A stretch of DNA of 64,000 bases from Ciceribacter ferrooxidans (GTDB lineage Bacteria > Pseudomonadota > Alphaproteobacteria > Rhizobiales > Rhizobiaceae): NCBI RefSeq assembly GCF_004137355.1, contig NZ_SDVB01000170.1, forward strand, positions 651,731 to 715,730, read 5' to 3'. Shown in pieces: positions 16,970 to 25,852 of this stretch (positions within the stretch are counted from its first letter, which is position 1; each line of letters starts with the position of its first letter). A program made the position numbers and the translations under genes. The notes below the pieces were generated by a model. That model worked only from the letters and a program-made list of their open reading frames with translations, made no database searches and was not told the origin of the DNA.

Positions 16970-18187
16970 TCAGGAGAGCAGCGTCTTGAGATCGAAGGCG
17001 GGGTCGGCGACCACCGCCTTGTCGGCGTTTCGGCCGAGCTCCAGCAGCTTCTTGCCGGTCACATAGGCCTTGGCGTCGTTGATCGCATCGACGGCGATCA
17101 ATTGTCTCTCTTTATAATACCAGACGGAGAGGCTCTCCTCGCGGCTGCCGGGCCGCAGCACGGTTTCGTCATAGCCCATGTTGAAGCCGGCGATCTGCAG
17201 CTTGACGTCATACTGGTCGGACCAGAACCACGGCTTCGGGTCGTAGGGCTCGGAGCCGCCGGCGATGACGGCGGCAGCCGCCTCCGCCTGGTCGACGGCA
17301 TTCTGCACCGATTCGAGCCGCACCTGCGCGCCCCTCCAGGTGAAGACCGTGCAGTCGCCGGCCGCGTAGATCGACGGATCGGAGGTACGGGCGAAGGCGT
17401 CGACGACGATGCCGCCGGCGGTGTCGAGACCGGCATCGACGGCCAGCCGGTCGTTCGGCGTCACGCCGATACCGACGATCACGAAGTCGACGTCGAGCAC
17501 CGATCCGTCGGAAAGCTCGGCTCCCTTGACCCTGCCCGCCTCGCCGATCAGGCGCACGAGGCCGGTCTTTTCGCGGATGTCGACGCCGTTCTTCCGGTGG
17601 ATGGCGCGCATGGCGTCCGCCGTCTCCTTCGCCGCGACGCGCTGGAGAATGCGGTCGGCCATTTCGATCAGCGTGACCTCGACGCCAAGCTTGCGGGCAA
17701 CCGCCGCCGCCTCGAGGCCGATATAGCCGCCGCCGATGATGAGAAGCCGGCGCCCCTCCTTCATCTCTCCGGCCATCAGGTCCGCATCCTTGCGGTCGCG
17801 AACCGTGTAGATACCGTCGAGATCGCCGCCGATTGCAGCCGGCAGCCGTCGTGGTGTCGCGCCGGTCGCCAGCACCAGCGTTTCATAAGGGATTGCGCTT
17901 CCGTCGAAGAGACGCACGACCTTCTCGTCGCGGGCGATCTCCTCGACCGGCGTCGACAGCCGGATCTCGACCGCATTTTCGGCGAACCAGCTTTCCGGAC
18001 GGAACAGCAGCCGGTCGAAGGTCATCTCGCCGAGCAGGTATTTCTTCGAGAGCGGCGGGCGCTGATAGGGAAGGCAGTCCTCGGCGCCGAGAATGGTGAT
18101 CGGCCGCATGTCCTTCAGGCTCCGCAGCTTGGCGGCGACCGCAAATCCCGCCTGACCTGCCCCGACGATGACCAGTCTGCCCGTCAC
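16970..18187 (-). CDS. FAD-dependent ferredoxin/rubredoxin-type reductase
   Basis: NAD(P)H-dependent FAD oxidoreductase of 405 residues, similar to the reductases of Rieske dioxygenase and P450 electron chains (rhodocoxin or putidaredoxin reductase type). It has FAD-binding VIVGAGQAGFAVAAKLR at the N terminus, YQRPPLSKKYL, the NAD-binding LLIIGGGYIGLEAAA and the second FAD motif IYAAGDC. GTG 18187 is chosen because AGGAG lies just upstream and because the extra 48 residues of a longer frame are not family-like. No ferredoxin or oxygenase gene is adjacent; it precedes the aldolase with a nine-base gap. Confidence 0.9.
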   Translation of the reverse strand: MTGRLVIVGAGQAGFAVAAKLRSLKDMRPITILGAEDCLPYQRPPLSKKYLLGEMTFDRLLFRPESWFAENAVEIRLSTPVEEIARDEKVVRLFDGSAIPYETLVLATGATPRRLPAAIGGDLDGIYTVRDRKDADLMAGEMKEGRRLLIIGGGYIGLEAAAVARKLGVEVTLIEMADRILQRVAAKETADAMRAIHRKNGVDIREKTGLVRLIGEAGRVKGAELSDGSVLDVDFVIVGIGVTPNDRLAVDAGLDTAGGIVVDAFARTSDPSIYAAGDCTVFTWRGAQVRLESVQNAVDQAEAAAAVIAGGSEPYDPKPWFWSDQYDVKLQIAGFNMGYDETVLRPGSREESLSVWYYKERQLIAVDAINDAKAYVTGKKLLELGRNADKAVVADPAFDLKTLLS

Positions 18188-18385
18188 GTTGCTCTCCTGC
18201 AAAATCCGAAAAATGGCGTGGGAAGTCGCCGGCCCGCCGGCAAGGAATGGCTTCAAGGGGTACCGCCAAAGCCGCCGGCCCGTCAAGCAAACAGCGCTCC
18301 TGCCACGACAATTCCGCCGTTCAGCCTGCATTCAGCCATGCGAGGCGACTATCCCTGCCAAGCCCGCATCCAGGAGGATATCCCG

Positions 18386-19420
18386 ATGGCAACCAACATT
18401 TACGGCACGAGCTACAACGACGTCATCTACCAGGACGGCTACCCTTACGTGAATATCTACGCCTATGGCGGCAACGACCGGATCTACCTGAACCTGGGCG
18501 GCAATTATGGCGGGTTCAACTACGTGAACGCCGGCAGCGGCAACGACTGGGTCGAAAACACCTTCGAGGGCGGCAACCGCATCTATCTCGGCCTCGGCGA
18601 CGACGTCTATCTCGGCACCGGCTTCTCGACCGCGGCGGACTACGTCGACCAGGTCAATGCCGGCGACGGCAATGACGCGATCCAGGTCTACACGTACCAG
18701 AGCATCTATAACGGCGAGGCGGGCAACGACCGCTTCTACTCGGTCGGCTGGGAGAACACCTTCCACGGCGGCACCGGCACCGACCTGATCAGCTACAAGA
18801 TCCAGGACGGGGACGCCGACCTCAGGGGCTACGGTGTCAAGATCGATCTCGGCAACGGCTATGCCACTGCGACGGGCTATGAGGAAGAGACGCTGATCAG
18901 CATCGAGAACGCCGTCGGCACCGGCTATGCCGACACGATCCTCGGATCAAACGTCGCCAACACGCTCTGGGGCGACAACGGCAACGACCTTCTGAACGGC
19001 TATGCCGGCAACGACATCCTGCTCGGCGGCAACGGCAATGATCGCATCTACGGCGGCTCGGGCAACGACCGGCTCTACGGCGATGCCGGCCGCGACGTGA
19101 TGACCGGCGGCACCGGCGCCGACATCTTCCACTTCACCAAGCTCACCGACAGCCGCGTCGGCACCTCTCGCGACGTCATCACCGACTTTTATCACAGCGA
19201 AAGCGACAGGATCGATCTCCGCTCGATCGACGCCGACAGCGGCCTTTCCGGCAACCAGGCCTTCGACTTCATCGGCACGGCGGCCTTCAGCCACACCGAG
19301 GGCGAATTGCGGTTCTCCGGCGGCGTGCTCTCCGGCGACGTGAACGGCGACGGCGTCGCCGACTTTCAGGTGGCGGTGTCCGGCCTCTCGAAGATGTACA
19401 CCTCCGATTTCTATCTCTGA
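18386..19420 (+). CDS. RTX-type calcium-binding protein, probably type I secreted
   Basis: A 344-residue protein starting at ATG 18386 behind AGGAGG (18372-18377). Degenerate, Asn/Tyr-rich nonapeptide-like repeats (GGNDRIYLNLGG, GSGNDWVENTFEGGNRI) fill the N-terminal two thirds, and canonical GGxGxD repeats occur around residues 195-240 (AGNDILLGGNGNDRIYGGSG). The C-terminal part (MTGGTGADIFHFTKL ... DVNGDGVADFQV) resembles the serralysin C-terminal domain, and the end (TSDFYL) fits a type I secretion signal. No catalytic domain is present, so it may be a structural or adhesion protein like rhizobial RTX proteins. No ABC exporter is adjacent. Confidence 0.85.
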   Translation: MATNIYGTSYNDVIYQDGYPYVNIYAYGGNDRIYLNLGGNYGGFNYVNAGSGNDWVENTFEGGNRIYLGLGDDVYLGTGFSTAADYVDQVNAGDGNDAIQVYTYQSIYNGEAGNDRFYSVGWENTFHGGTGTDLISYKIQDGDADLRGYGVKIDLGNGYATATGYEEETLISIENAVGTGYADTILGSNVANTLWGDNGNDLLNGYAGNDILLGGNGNDRIYGGSGNDRLYGDAGRDVMTGGTGADIFHFTKLTDSRVGTSRDVITDFYHSESDRIDLRSIDADSGLSGNQAFDFIGTAAFSHTEGELRFSGGVLSGDVNGDGVADFQVAVSGLSKMYTSDFYL

Positions 19421-19440
19421 TCCACCAGGGATGAAGCGAA

Positions 19441-19475
19441 GGCCCGGCACCTTGGAAGAGGTGTCGGGCCTTTTT
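19441..19475 (+). terminator. Terminator of the RTX gene
   Basis: GGCCCGGCACCT pairs with AGGTGTCGGGCC (one mismatch) around a short loop, followed by TTTTT. Confidence 0.85.
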
Positions 19476-19644
19476 CGTTTCGCGGTCAAAGGATTGGCCC
19501 ACATCATTCCAAAATAGAATGATGTCATGCGCCCGGAAAATTCAAACGATTTTGGCTAATCGCCGCAAATTTAAGGCTTTTCCTTCCATGAAAGGTGATG
19601 TAGCAATAGGCCAAAATCCATCGAATTCATGCAGGGACGGCGAC

Positions 19645-20868
19645 ATGACAGACCACCATCCAGCAACTCCGGAACAGGCGCGCGCCAAGATGGCCGCCTT
19701 CGTCTGGGACGATCCCTTCCTCCTTGAGGAACAGTTGACCGACGAAGAGCGCATGATCCGCGACACCGCCCGCGCCTACTGCCAGGACAAACTCGCGAGC
19801 CGCGTGACTGAGGCGAACCGTCACGAGATCTTCCATCGCGAGATCATGACCGAGATGGGCGAACTCGGTCTTCTCGGTCCGACCATTCCGGAGGAATTCG
19901 GCGGCGTCGGCGCCAATTACGTCTCCTACGGCCTCGTCGCCCGCGAGGTCGAGCGCGTCGATTCGGGCTACCGCTCCGCCATGTCGGTGCAGTCGTCGCT
20001 CGTCATGCACCCGATCTTCGCCTACGGCACCGACGAACAGCGCGCCAAATACCTGCCGAAGCTTGCAAGCGGCGAGTGGGTCGGCTGCTTCGGCCTCACC
20101 GAACCCGACCACGGCTCCGATCCGGGCTCGATGATCACCCGTGCGAAGAAGGTCGACGGCGGCTATCTCGTCTCCGGCGCCAAGAACTGGATCACCAATT
20201 CGCCGATCGCCGATGTCGCGGTGGTGTGGGCGAAGTCCGACGCCCATGACGGCAAGATCAAGGGCTTCATCCTCCAACGCGGGATGAAGGGCTTCGAAAC
20301 GCCGAAGATCGAAGGCAAGTTCTCGCTGCGCGCCTCCGTCACCGGCATGATCCAGATGGACGAAGTCTTCGTTCCGGAAGAAAACCTGCTGCCGCACGTC
20401 GCCGGTCTCGCCGGTCCCTTCGGCTGCCTCAACCGCGCCCGCTACGGCATCGCCTGGGGCGCGCTCGGTGCCGCCGAATTCTGCTGGCATGCCGCGCGGC
20501 AGTACACGCTCGACCGCAAGCAGTTCGGCAAGCCGCTCGCCGCCACCCAGCTCGTCCAGAAGAAGCTCGCCGACATGGAAACCGAGATCGCCCTCGGGCT
20601 GCAGGGCGTGCTGCGCCTCGGGCGCCTCTTCGACGAGCATCGCGCACCCGCCGAACTCATCTCGATGATGAAGCGCAACAATTGCGGCAAAGCGCTCGAC
20701 ATTGCCCGCGTCGCCCGCGACATGCACGGCGGCAACGGCGTTTCCGACGAATACGGCGTCATCCGCCACGTCATGAATCTCGAAGCCGTCAACACCTACG
20801 AGGGCACGCACGACATCCATGCGCTGATCCTCGGCCGCGCCCAGACCGGCCTGCAGGCGTTCCAGTAA
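19645..20868 (+). CDS. gcdH: Glutaryl-CoA dehydrogenase
   Basis: FAD enzyme of lysine/tryptophan/glutarate breakdown that oxidises and decarboxylates glutaryl-CoA to crotonyl-CoA, passing electrons to ETF (ETF-QO is encoded at 51650-53308). 407 residues from ATG 19645. Acyl-CoA dehydrogenase blocks: [30 protein letters not shown], the FAD-binding [16 protein letters not shown] and the catalytic Glu386 in [17 protein letters not shown]. The DPGSM-ARxxx variant and the ending are typical of GcdH over other acyl-CoA dehydrogenases. A longer frame from 19519 was rejected; its first 42 residues are not family-like. A terminator follows. Confidence 0.92.
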   Translation: MTDHHPATPEQARAKMAAFVWDDPFLLEEQLTDEERMIRDTARAYCQDKLASRVTEANRHEIFHREIMTEMGELGLLGPTIPEEFGGVGANYVSYGLVAREVERVDSGYRSAMSVQSSLVMHPIFAYGTDEQRAKYLPKLASGEWVGCFGLTEPDHGSDPGSMITRAKKVDGGYLVSGAKNWITNSPIADVAVVWAKSDAHDGKIKGFILQRGMKGFETPKIEGKFSLRASVTGMIQMDEVFVPEENLLPHVAGLAGPFGCLNRARYGIAWGALGAAEFCWHAARQYTLDRKQFGKPLAATQLVQKKLADMETEIALGLQGVLRLGRLFDEHRAPAELISMMKRNNCGKALDIARVARDMHGGNGVSDEYGVIRHVMNLEAVNTYEGTHDIHALILGRAQTGLQAFQ

Positions 20869-20894
20869 GCCTTGGCGACATTCCCGACGAGAAC

Positions 20895-20930
20895 GAAGCC
20901 GTGCCGGGGGACCGGCGCGGCTTCTTCTTT
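20895..20930 (+). terminator. gcdH: Terminator of gcdH
   Basis: GAAGCCG...GCCGG pairs with CCGGC...CGGCTTC and is followed by TTCTTT, ending six bases before the convergent ketosynthase gene. Confidence 0.75.
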
Positions 20931-20935
20931 GAGCG

Positions 20936-22204
20936 TCACGCGAAACGGCTGAACACCAGAGCGGCATTCACCCCGCCGAAGCCGAAGGCGTTCGACAGGA
21001 CATGGTCGACGCGAACCGGCGACGCCGTGCCGGTCAGCAGGTTGAAGCCTTCCGCCTCCGGCGCCGGCTCCTCGATATTGAGGCCGGCCGGCAGCAGGCC
21101 GTCGCGGATCGCGAGCACCGAGAAGACCGCCTCAATCGCGCCCGCTGCCCCGAGCATGTGCCCCGTCGCCGATTTGGTGGAGCTCACCGCAACGCCGCCA
21201 CCGCGCGGTCCGAAGACCCTCTCCAGCGCTGCCAGTTCCGCCGCATCGCCGACCGGCGTCGATGTCGCGTGTGCATTGACGTAGCCGATCTTCTCCGGCG
21301 CGAGCCCTGCCACGGCAAGCGCCAGCTCCATCGCCCGGGCCGCCTCGCGCCCGTCGGGCCAGCCCGCCGTCACGTGGTGGGCGTCGGTGGTGGTGCCGTA
21401 ACCGGAGAGCACCGCCAGCGGACGGGCGCCGCGCGCCTCGGCATGACCGAGCCGCTCGATGACGAGCATGGCGGCCCCCTCGGAAAGGACGAAGCCGTCA
21501 TGATGGGCATCGAACGGACGGGAGGCGCGATGCGGCTCGTCGTTGAAGCCGAAGGAGAGCGCCTTTGCCGCGGTAAAGCCGCCGATCGCGACCGGGTCCA
21601 CGCAAGCCTCCGCGCCGCCGCAGAGCGCGATGTCGGCCTCACCGTTGCGGATCAGGCGCATGGCATCGCCGATCGCCTGCGCGGAGGCGGCGCAGGCCGT
21701 GACGGGGGCGCCTGACGGGCCGCGAAAGCCGAAGCGGATGGAGACCTGCCCGGCCGCGAGATTGGGCAGGAAGGAGGGAACGACGAAGGGCGAGAGGCGC
21801 CGCGTGCCGGAGGTGCGGATCAGCTCCGTCGCCGCCGTGATCGCCGGCACGCCGCCGACGCCGGTGCCGATGATGGTCGCCGTACGCATGCCGTCTGCCG
21901 GCTCTTCCGGATGCCAGCCGGCCTGGTCCAGCGCCTCCTTTGCCGCCGCCATGGCGTAATGGATGAAGAGGTCGCTGCGCCGGAGTTCCCTCGGATCCAT
22001 CGCCGCCTCGGGATCGAAGCCGTGCGGGTCCTCCGCGCGGCCCGGCACCAGCCCAGCAATCTGGCATTTCCAGCCTTCGGTGTCGAAGCGCGTATTGGTG
22101 CGAATGCCGCTCTCGCCGGCAAGCAGCCGGCTCCAGGTGGCATCGACGCCGGCGCCCAGGGGCGAGACGGCACCGAGGCCCGTTATGACGATTGGTTCAT
22201 GCAT
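20936..22204 (-). CDS. Beta-ketoacyl-ACP synthase (KAS II/FabF-like)
   Basis: Condensing enzyme of 422 residues from ATG 22204. Catalytic Cys171 in VTACAASAQ, with the two histidines in NAHATSTPVGD and KSATGHMLGAAGA and the glycine-rich end NAFGFGGVNAALVF. The fold is that of fatty-acid or polyketide elongation enzymes; a stand-alone gene without acpP or fabG suggests an accessory role such as a special acyl chain. It lies downstream of the MarR gene, with a palindrome (22249-22260) between, so it may be the target of that regulator. The N-terminal 29 residues of a longer frame are not family-like. Confidence 0.88.
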   Translation of the reverse strand: MHEPIVITGLGAVSPLGAGVDATWSRLLAGESGIRTNTRFDTEGWKCQIAGLVPGRAEDPHGFDPEAAMDPRELRRSDLFIHYAMAAAKEALDQAGWHPEEPADGMRTATIIGTGVGGVPAITAATELIRTSGTRRLSPFVVPSFLPNLAAGQVSIRFGFRGPSGAPVTACAASAQAIGDAMRLIRNGEADIALCGGAEACVDPVAIGGFTAAKALSFGFNDEPHRASRPFDAHHDGFVLSEGAAMLVIERLGHAEARGARPLAVLSGYGTTTDAHHVTAGWPDGREAARAMELALAVAGLAPEKIGYVNAHATSTPVGDAAELAALERVFGPRGGGVAVSSTKSATGHMLGAAGAIEAVFSVLAIRDGLLPAGLNIEEPAPEAEGFNLLTGTASPVRVDHVLSNAFGFGGVNAALVFSRFA

Positions 22205-22248
22205 CCGCGATCTCCTGCTTGCATTGTTTGCTGCCGTGCATTTACACT

Positions 22249-22260
22249 GTGCATATGCAC
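22249..22260. promoter_or_regulatory. 12-bp perfect palindrome upstream of the ketosynthase (possible MarR operator)
   Basis: GTGCATATGCAC is perfectly self-complementary and lies in the 91-bp gap between the MarR gene and the ketosynthase start. GTGCAT also occurs nearby at 22236-22241. Size and position fit a MarR-family operator; this is inference. Confidence 0.4.
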
Positions 22261-22295
22261 GACACAAGACGCAACTTGCCGCCATGAGCAAAGAC

Positions 22296-22715
22296 TCATC
22301 GCGCCAGATGGCGGGCGACCTTGAGGTAGGTAGCGATCTCTTCGGCGGTAAGGCCGGTCAGGAGGCCGGGCTGGGCGTTGCGCCATTCGACGACGAGCTG
22401 GTCGAGCAATGCGTCGCCCGCCTCCGTCAGCGTGCAGAACCTGGCATTGCCGGAGGTGCCGGACAGACGGCGGACGAGCCCCTTGCGTTCGAGGAGGTCC
22501 AGATTGCGGGTCAGGCTGGTGCGGTCCAGCGAGATGCGCTGTGCCAGCGAGGCTACGGGCTCCTCCGGGTGGGAGCGGATCGCCCCGAGAAGCGAGAACT
22601 GCTGCACCGTGACGCCGAAGGGTTTCAGCCTGGCGTCGTAGCGGCGCAGCAGAGCGCGCGCTGCGGAAACCGTGTTGAGGACGAGGCAGTCGGCGAGTTC
22701 TTCGGGCATCGGCAT
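22296..22715 (-). CDS. MarR family transcriptional regulator
   Basis: A 139-residue winged-helix regulator. The MarR core is seen in VTVQQFSLLGAI, the recognition helix region ASLAQRISLDRTSLTRNLDLLERKGLV and the wing GNARFCTLTEAG. ATG 22715 is preferred, with AAGG upstream; an in-frame TTG at 22751 would add 12 residues. It sits between a MATE exporter and a ketosynthase on the same strand, the usual setting of a ligand-relieved repressor of export or lipid genes. A single Cys lies in the N-terminal helix and one in the wing, so redox sensing is possible but unproven. Confidence 0.88.
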   Translation of the reverse strand: MPMPEELADCLVLNTVSAARALLRRYDARLKPFGVTVQQFSLLGAIRSHPEEPVASLAQRISLDRTSLTRNLDLLERKGLVRRLSGTSGNARFCTLTEAGDALLDQLVVEWRNAQPGLLTGLTAEEIATYLKVARHLAR

Positions 22716-22776
22716 GGGCGAACCTTGCTGTGACTTCGCGCGCCGTGTCAATGCCTTACGCCGCGACCTCCGCCGC

Positions 22777-24144
22777 TCAGCGCGGCAGCAATCCGTAAGG
22801 CAGGCCGCGGCGCCGGCCGTGTACCATCACCAGCGCCGTCAGCGCCAGCATGCCCGTCTCGGCAAAGAGCGCGACCCGCCAGATCCCCGCCTCGCCGAAG
22901 AAGAACGGCAAGAGGAAGGTGAGCGGGATCGAGAGCAGGTACGGCCGCGCCAGTCCGAAGAGGGCCGCCCGTCCCGCATCGCCGATCGCCTGGAAATAGG
23001 CCCCGAGCATCATCACCGGGCCGAACAGGACATAGACCGCGAGCATCCACGGGATGATCCGTACGAACTCGGCCGCCACCAACGCATCGCCGGAAAACGT
23101 CCGGCCGATCGGCCCGGCCGCCAGCACGACGAGCACCTCGACGGCGAAGCAGTAGAGGAAGGCCGAAACGACGGCGATCGCCAGGCTCCCGGCCACCCGT
23201 TGACGCTCTCCGGCACCGAAATTGTTGCCGCAGATCGTCTGGAAGGCGAGCCCCAGCCCCATCAACGGCAGGTAGGCGAAGGAGAGGATGCGGGTGACGA
23301 TGCCGTAGGCGGCCACGGTCTCGACGTAGTGCACCGTCTGCCAGTGCGCGAGATTGACGATGATCGCGGCCGAGGCGAGCGAGATGCCGAGAAGCCCGAG
23401 ACTTGCCGGCGCACCGAGGGCGAGGATACCGCGCATCTCCCCGAGGCTCCGCCGCCCGCTCTCCTTCGCATCCCCTGCCGCGTGGCGCCTGCGCCATGTG
23501 AGGACGGCCGCGAGGCACGCCGCCTGGGCGGTGGCGGAACTCAGCGCCGAGCCCGCCGCACCAAGCCCGAGCACGGCGATCATCAGCCAGTTGAGGAGAA
23601 TATTGAGGAGTGCGGCGGCGACCGTGATGCGGGTCATGATCGCGATCCTCCCCTCGCAGCGCAGCCGGTCGATCTCGACGGCCAACAGCATCGCCACGGG
23701 ATGAGCCACGACCGCGACCCCCATGAACGCCTCGGCGAGCATCGACACTTCCCCGTCGCCACCGGCCGCCAGAGGGATGAGATCCCGGCCGAGCGTCCAG
23801 CAGAAGAGGTTGAGAAGGGCCGCGATCGCGAGTGCCAGCCGGCGCGCGGAGGCGACGACCGAGGACGCTCCCGCCCCGTCTCCCGCACCGAGACGCCGGG
23901 CGAGAATGCTCGCCATGCCCGAGGCGACAAGCGACTGCAATGCCAGCATGGCCATCAGTGCGGGAAAGAGAAGCGTGACCGCGGAAAGCGCCGCAGCACC
24001 CACATAGGCGCCGAGGAACCAGGCGTCGACGATCACGTAGAGGCCGTTCAGAAGCATGATGGCGACGATCGGCGTCGCCGTGCGCAGGAAGAGCCGGGGA
24101 ATGCTTCCGGCGAGATAGGGGTTTCCGAGGGATTGGGATGTCAT
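22777..24144 (-). CDS. MATE family multidrug/toxin exporter
   Basis: Inner-membrane cation-antiporter of 455 residues with about 12 hydrophobic segments. MATE features include the N-terminal GSIPRLFLRTATPIVAIMLLNGLYVIVDAWFLG region (split here by description only), LGAGDGAGASSVV and the repeat-2 counterpart NNFGAGERQRVAGSLAIA. ATG 24144 was chosen over 24177 because MTSQSLGNPYL starts the conserved part. Gap to the MarR gene is about 60 bases, so co-transcription is likely. The substrate is unknown. Confidence 0.88.
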   Translation of the reverse strand: MTSQSLGNPYLAGSIPRLFLRTATPIVAIMLLNGLYVIVDAWFLGAYVGAAALSAVTLLFPALMAMLALQSLVASGMASILARRLGAGDGAGASSVVASARRLALAIAALLNLFCWTLGRDLIPLAAGGDGEVSMLAEAFMGVAVVAHPVAMLLAVEIDRLRCEGRIAIMTRITVAAALLNILLNWLMIAVLGLGAAGSALSSATAQAACLAAVLTWRRRHAAGDAKESGRRSLGEMRGILALGAPASLGLLGISLASAAIIVNLAHWQTVHYVETVAAYGIVTRILSFAYLPLMGLGLAFQTICGNNFGAGERQRVAGSLAIAVVSAFLYCFAVEVLVVLAAGPIGRTFSGDALVAAEFVRIIPWMLAVYVLFGPVMMLGAYFQAIGDAGRAALFGLARPYLLSIPLTFLLPFFFGEAGIWRVALFAETGMLALTALVMVHGRRRGLPYGLLPR

Positions 24145-24232
24145 GACGAATCCTGACGACGGGCGCCGGACCGGCAATGAAGCCGTTCCGGACCGCGTCT
24201 TTGAACTTGATAAGGGTGGGAACCGACCGGCG

Positions 24233-24673
24233 CTATGCGTCGAGCACGATGTGCGGACGGCCGTTCGAGGTGCGCTGGGGCGAGACCCCGCGCCCGTCGA
24301 TCGTACCGCTGACGCGCTGGCGAAACGCCGAGAAGCTGTCGAAGGTCACGATATCGACCGGTTCGTCGAAATGCAGCGTGATCGCGTGGTAGTCGCTGTT
24401 CGAGAGCTTGCGCAGCGCAAGCACCTTGCCGCGGAATCGCTGGCCGAGATACTCGCCGGTCACGACCGCGCCGACGGTGGCGGGCGGTGCCGGCACGTTG
24501 TCGGTTCTGGCGGCAAGTGCGGACAGCGTGTTCCAGTCGCGCGCGCCGTGGCTTTTCGCGACAAGCTCGAGCGCGGCGCTGTGGGTCAGCGGCGTTCCCG
24601 CGGCGGACATCGCCTCGCGCAGCCGGCGGGCCTGGGATTTCAAATCGTCAATGGTCAGATGGGCCATGGTCAT
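24233..24673 (-). CDS. Glyoxalase-related (Glyoxalase_8-like) domain protein
   Basis: A 146-residue protein beginning at ATG 24673 behind AAGGAGG. The N-terminal half (TIDDLKSQARRLREAM ... HSAALELVAKSHGARDWNTLSA) matches the small helical domain found in glyoxalase-superfamily-related proteins of alphaproteobacteria. The C-terminal half forms a short beta-rich region with GQRFRGKVLALRKL and HFDEPVDIVTFDSF. No metal-binding His/Glu set of a working glyoxalase is evident. Function unknown. Confidence 0.7.
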   Translation of the reverse strand: MTMAHLTIDDLKSQARRLREAMSAAGTPLTHSAALELVAKSHGARDWNTLSALAARTDNVPAPPATVGAVVTGEYLGQRFRGKVLALRKLSNSDYHAITLHFDEPVDIVTFDSFSAFRQRVSGTIDGRGVSPQRTSNGRPHIVLDA

Positions 24674-24975
24674 GGCAGCCTCCTTCTTCCGTCGCACGCG
24701 TATTCTTGAACAGGGGGCTCGCATTACCCCATGACGCATGCACGTGATGGGCTTTCCATGAACGAGGGAGGACTTCACCAAAGGTTTTCACCCGCGAGCG
24801 GCCGGCGCCTCAACCGGCCCTTTTAATGGGGTGCCGGCGCCGGTCTGTCAAGGAGCGCCGCGGGAACAGACGCGGGCGGCCGCCCCGAAGCGGGAAAAAT
24901 TGAGCGGCGGCGTTGAGAAAACGTCAGTAATCTTTCGCTAGATTGAAGGCATGACGTCAATTCAGGGAGGGTAAC
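24674..24975. other. 302-bp intergenic region before the first PilZ-type gene
   Basis: Divergent promoter region with no gene seen. A hairpin GGCCGG (24800-24805)/CCGGCC (24814-24819) is followed by CTTTT on the plus strand and could be a terminator or leader structure. The PilZ-type gene has its ribosome site (GGGAGGG) at 24965-24971. Confidence 0.4.
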
Positions 24976-25323
24976 ATGCCTCTGAGGATCACACCGGACG
25001 CCAAGAGGGAAATTCCGCAGGACCAGGTCTACGAGAAATACTCGGTCGACCGGCCCGGCAAGATCGTCTTCGTCGGCCGTCACCTGAGCACCAAGAATTC
25101 GCTGCGCTGCCTCGTCAGGACGATCTCGCTCTACGGCGCCGAGATCGAGCTCAGCCCGCACGTGATGCTGCCCAACCACTTCTTCCTCGAGATCCTCGGC
25201 ATTCATGATGAGATCGGCTGCACCTTCATCCGCCGGGAGGAGGAAAAGGTGACCGTCGGCTTCAACATGCTGATCGACCCGGAATTCCTGCACCACGTGG
25301 TACGGTTGTCTTTCGAACTCTAG
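24976..25323 (+). CDS. PilZ-like domain protein, copy 1
   Basis: Cytoplasmic 115-residue protein with a single beta-rich domain. It aligns by eye with the protein at 26179-26562: both have a charged N terminus, a V-R/K-I-V core strand, an S-x-x-G segment (SLYGAEIELS here, SQGGAGIHVT there), PNHFFLEILGIHDEIGCTFIRRE and a C-terminal LHHVVRLSFEL. That pattern fits PilZ-type c-di-GMP receptors of rhizobia, but the RxxxR and DxSxxG binding motifs are degenerate here, so c-di-GMP binding is doubtful. GGGAGGG precedes the ATG. Confidence 0.7.
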   Translation: MPLRITPDAKREIPQDQVYEKYSVDRPGKIVFVGRHLSTKNSLRCLVRTISLYGAEIELSPHVMLPNHFFLEILGIHDEIGCTFIRREEEKVTVGFNMLIDPEFLHHVVRLSFEL

Positions 25324-25350
25324 GAAATGCCTCTGCCACTCAACGAAAAC

Positions 25351-25380
25351 GCCTCCGGCCGCAAGACCGGAGGCGTTTTT
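25351..25380. terminator. Bidirectional terminator
   Basis: GCCTCCGG (25351-25358) pairs with CCGGAGGC (25367-25374) and is followed by GTTTTT; AAAAC on the other side gives a T-run for the leftward host-attachment gene as well. Confidence 0.85.
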
Positions 25381-25399
25381 CGTTTGCTCTCGCCGACGA

Positions 25400-25852
25400 C
25401 TATTCGAGCGAAGCGAGGTGCTTCTCGATTTCCGGAACGGTCTCCTTCACCATGTCCTTGGCCACCTCGGCGCGAATGACGCCCTCCGGCAGCCCGTCCA
25501 GCGCATCGCGCAGGATGCCGAGCGCCCTCGGCGGCGCCACGAGGATGAGCGCCTTGATCTCATGTGCCTCGACCAGTTCGGAAACCTTTTCGGCGATCTC
25601 CTTCAGGAAGTCCGTCTCGGCCTGATCGTGCCAGTCGGTTTCCCCCATGGCGCTGCGGTGCGTTCCCGCTGACGAAAAGGCGCGGCCCGGCTGGTCGACG
25701 CCGAGATCCCGGGTCGCCTCGACATGCTGGCCCATGTGATCGGCGACCGTCAGGTTGACGAGATCGGCGTCCCCGTCATTGCGCAGGAACAGCGCCTTAC
25801 CGCCGTCGCATACCACCACCCAGGCTTTCCGACCAATAACGATCCGGCTCAT
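25400..25852 (-). CDS. Host attachment-like protein (baeRF/Host_attach family)
   Basis: A 150-residue protein from ATG 25852 with a perfect AAGGAGG before it. It resembles the family first described as an Agrobacterium host-attachment protein: WVVVCDGGKALFLRNDG near the N terminus, a central variable part (PGRAFSSAGTHRSAMGETDWHDQAE), then FLKEIAEKVSELVE and LILVAPPRALGILRDAL. The fold is related to eRF1-like domains; the true activity is unknown. It is divergent from the second PilZ-type gene and the region between them holds a perfect FNR/FixK box, so oxygen control is likely for one or both. Confidence 0.82.
   Translation of the reverse strand: MSRIVIGRKAWVVVCDGGKALFLRNDGDADLVNLTVADHMGQHVEATRDLGVDQPGRAFSSAGTHRSAMGETDWHDQAETDFLKEIAEKVSELVEAHEIKALILVAPPRALGILRDALDGLPEGVIRAEVAKDMVKETVPEIEKHLASLE

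Noticed and set aside
15977-18385. In-frame upstream extension of the RTX gene to a 1147-residue protein
   Set aside because: The extension runs opposite the aldolase and reductase genes and has no repeats; AGGAGG before ATG 18386 defines the real start.
22672-24156. 494-residue plus-strand frame opposite the MATE gene
   Set aside because: Low-complexity, highly charged translation; the minus strand encodes a clear membrane transporter.
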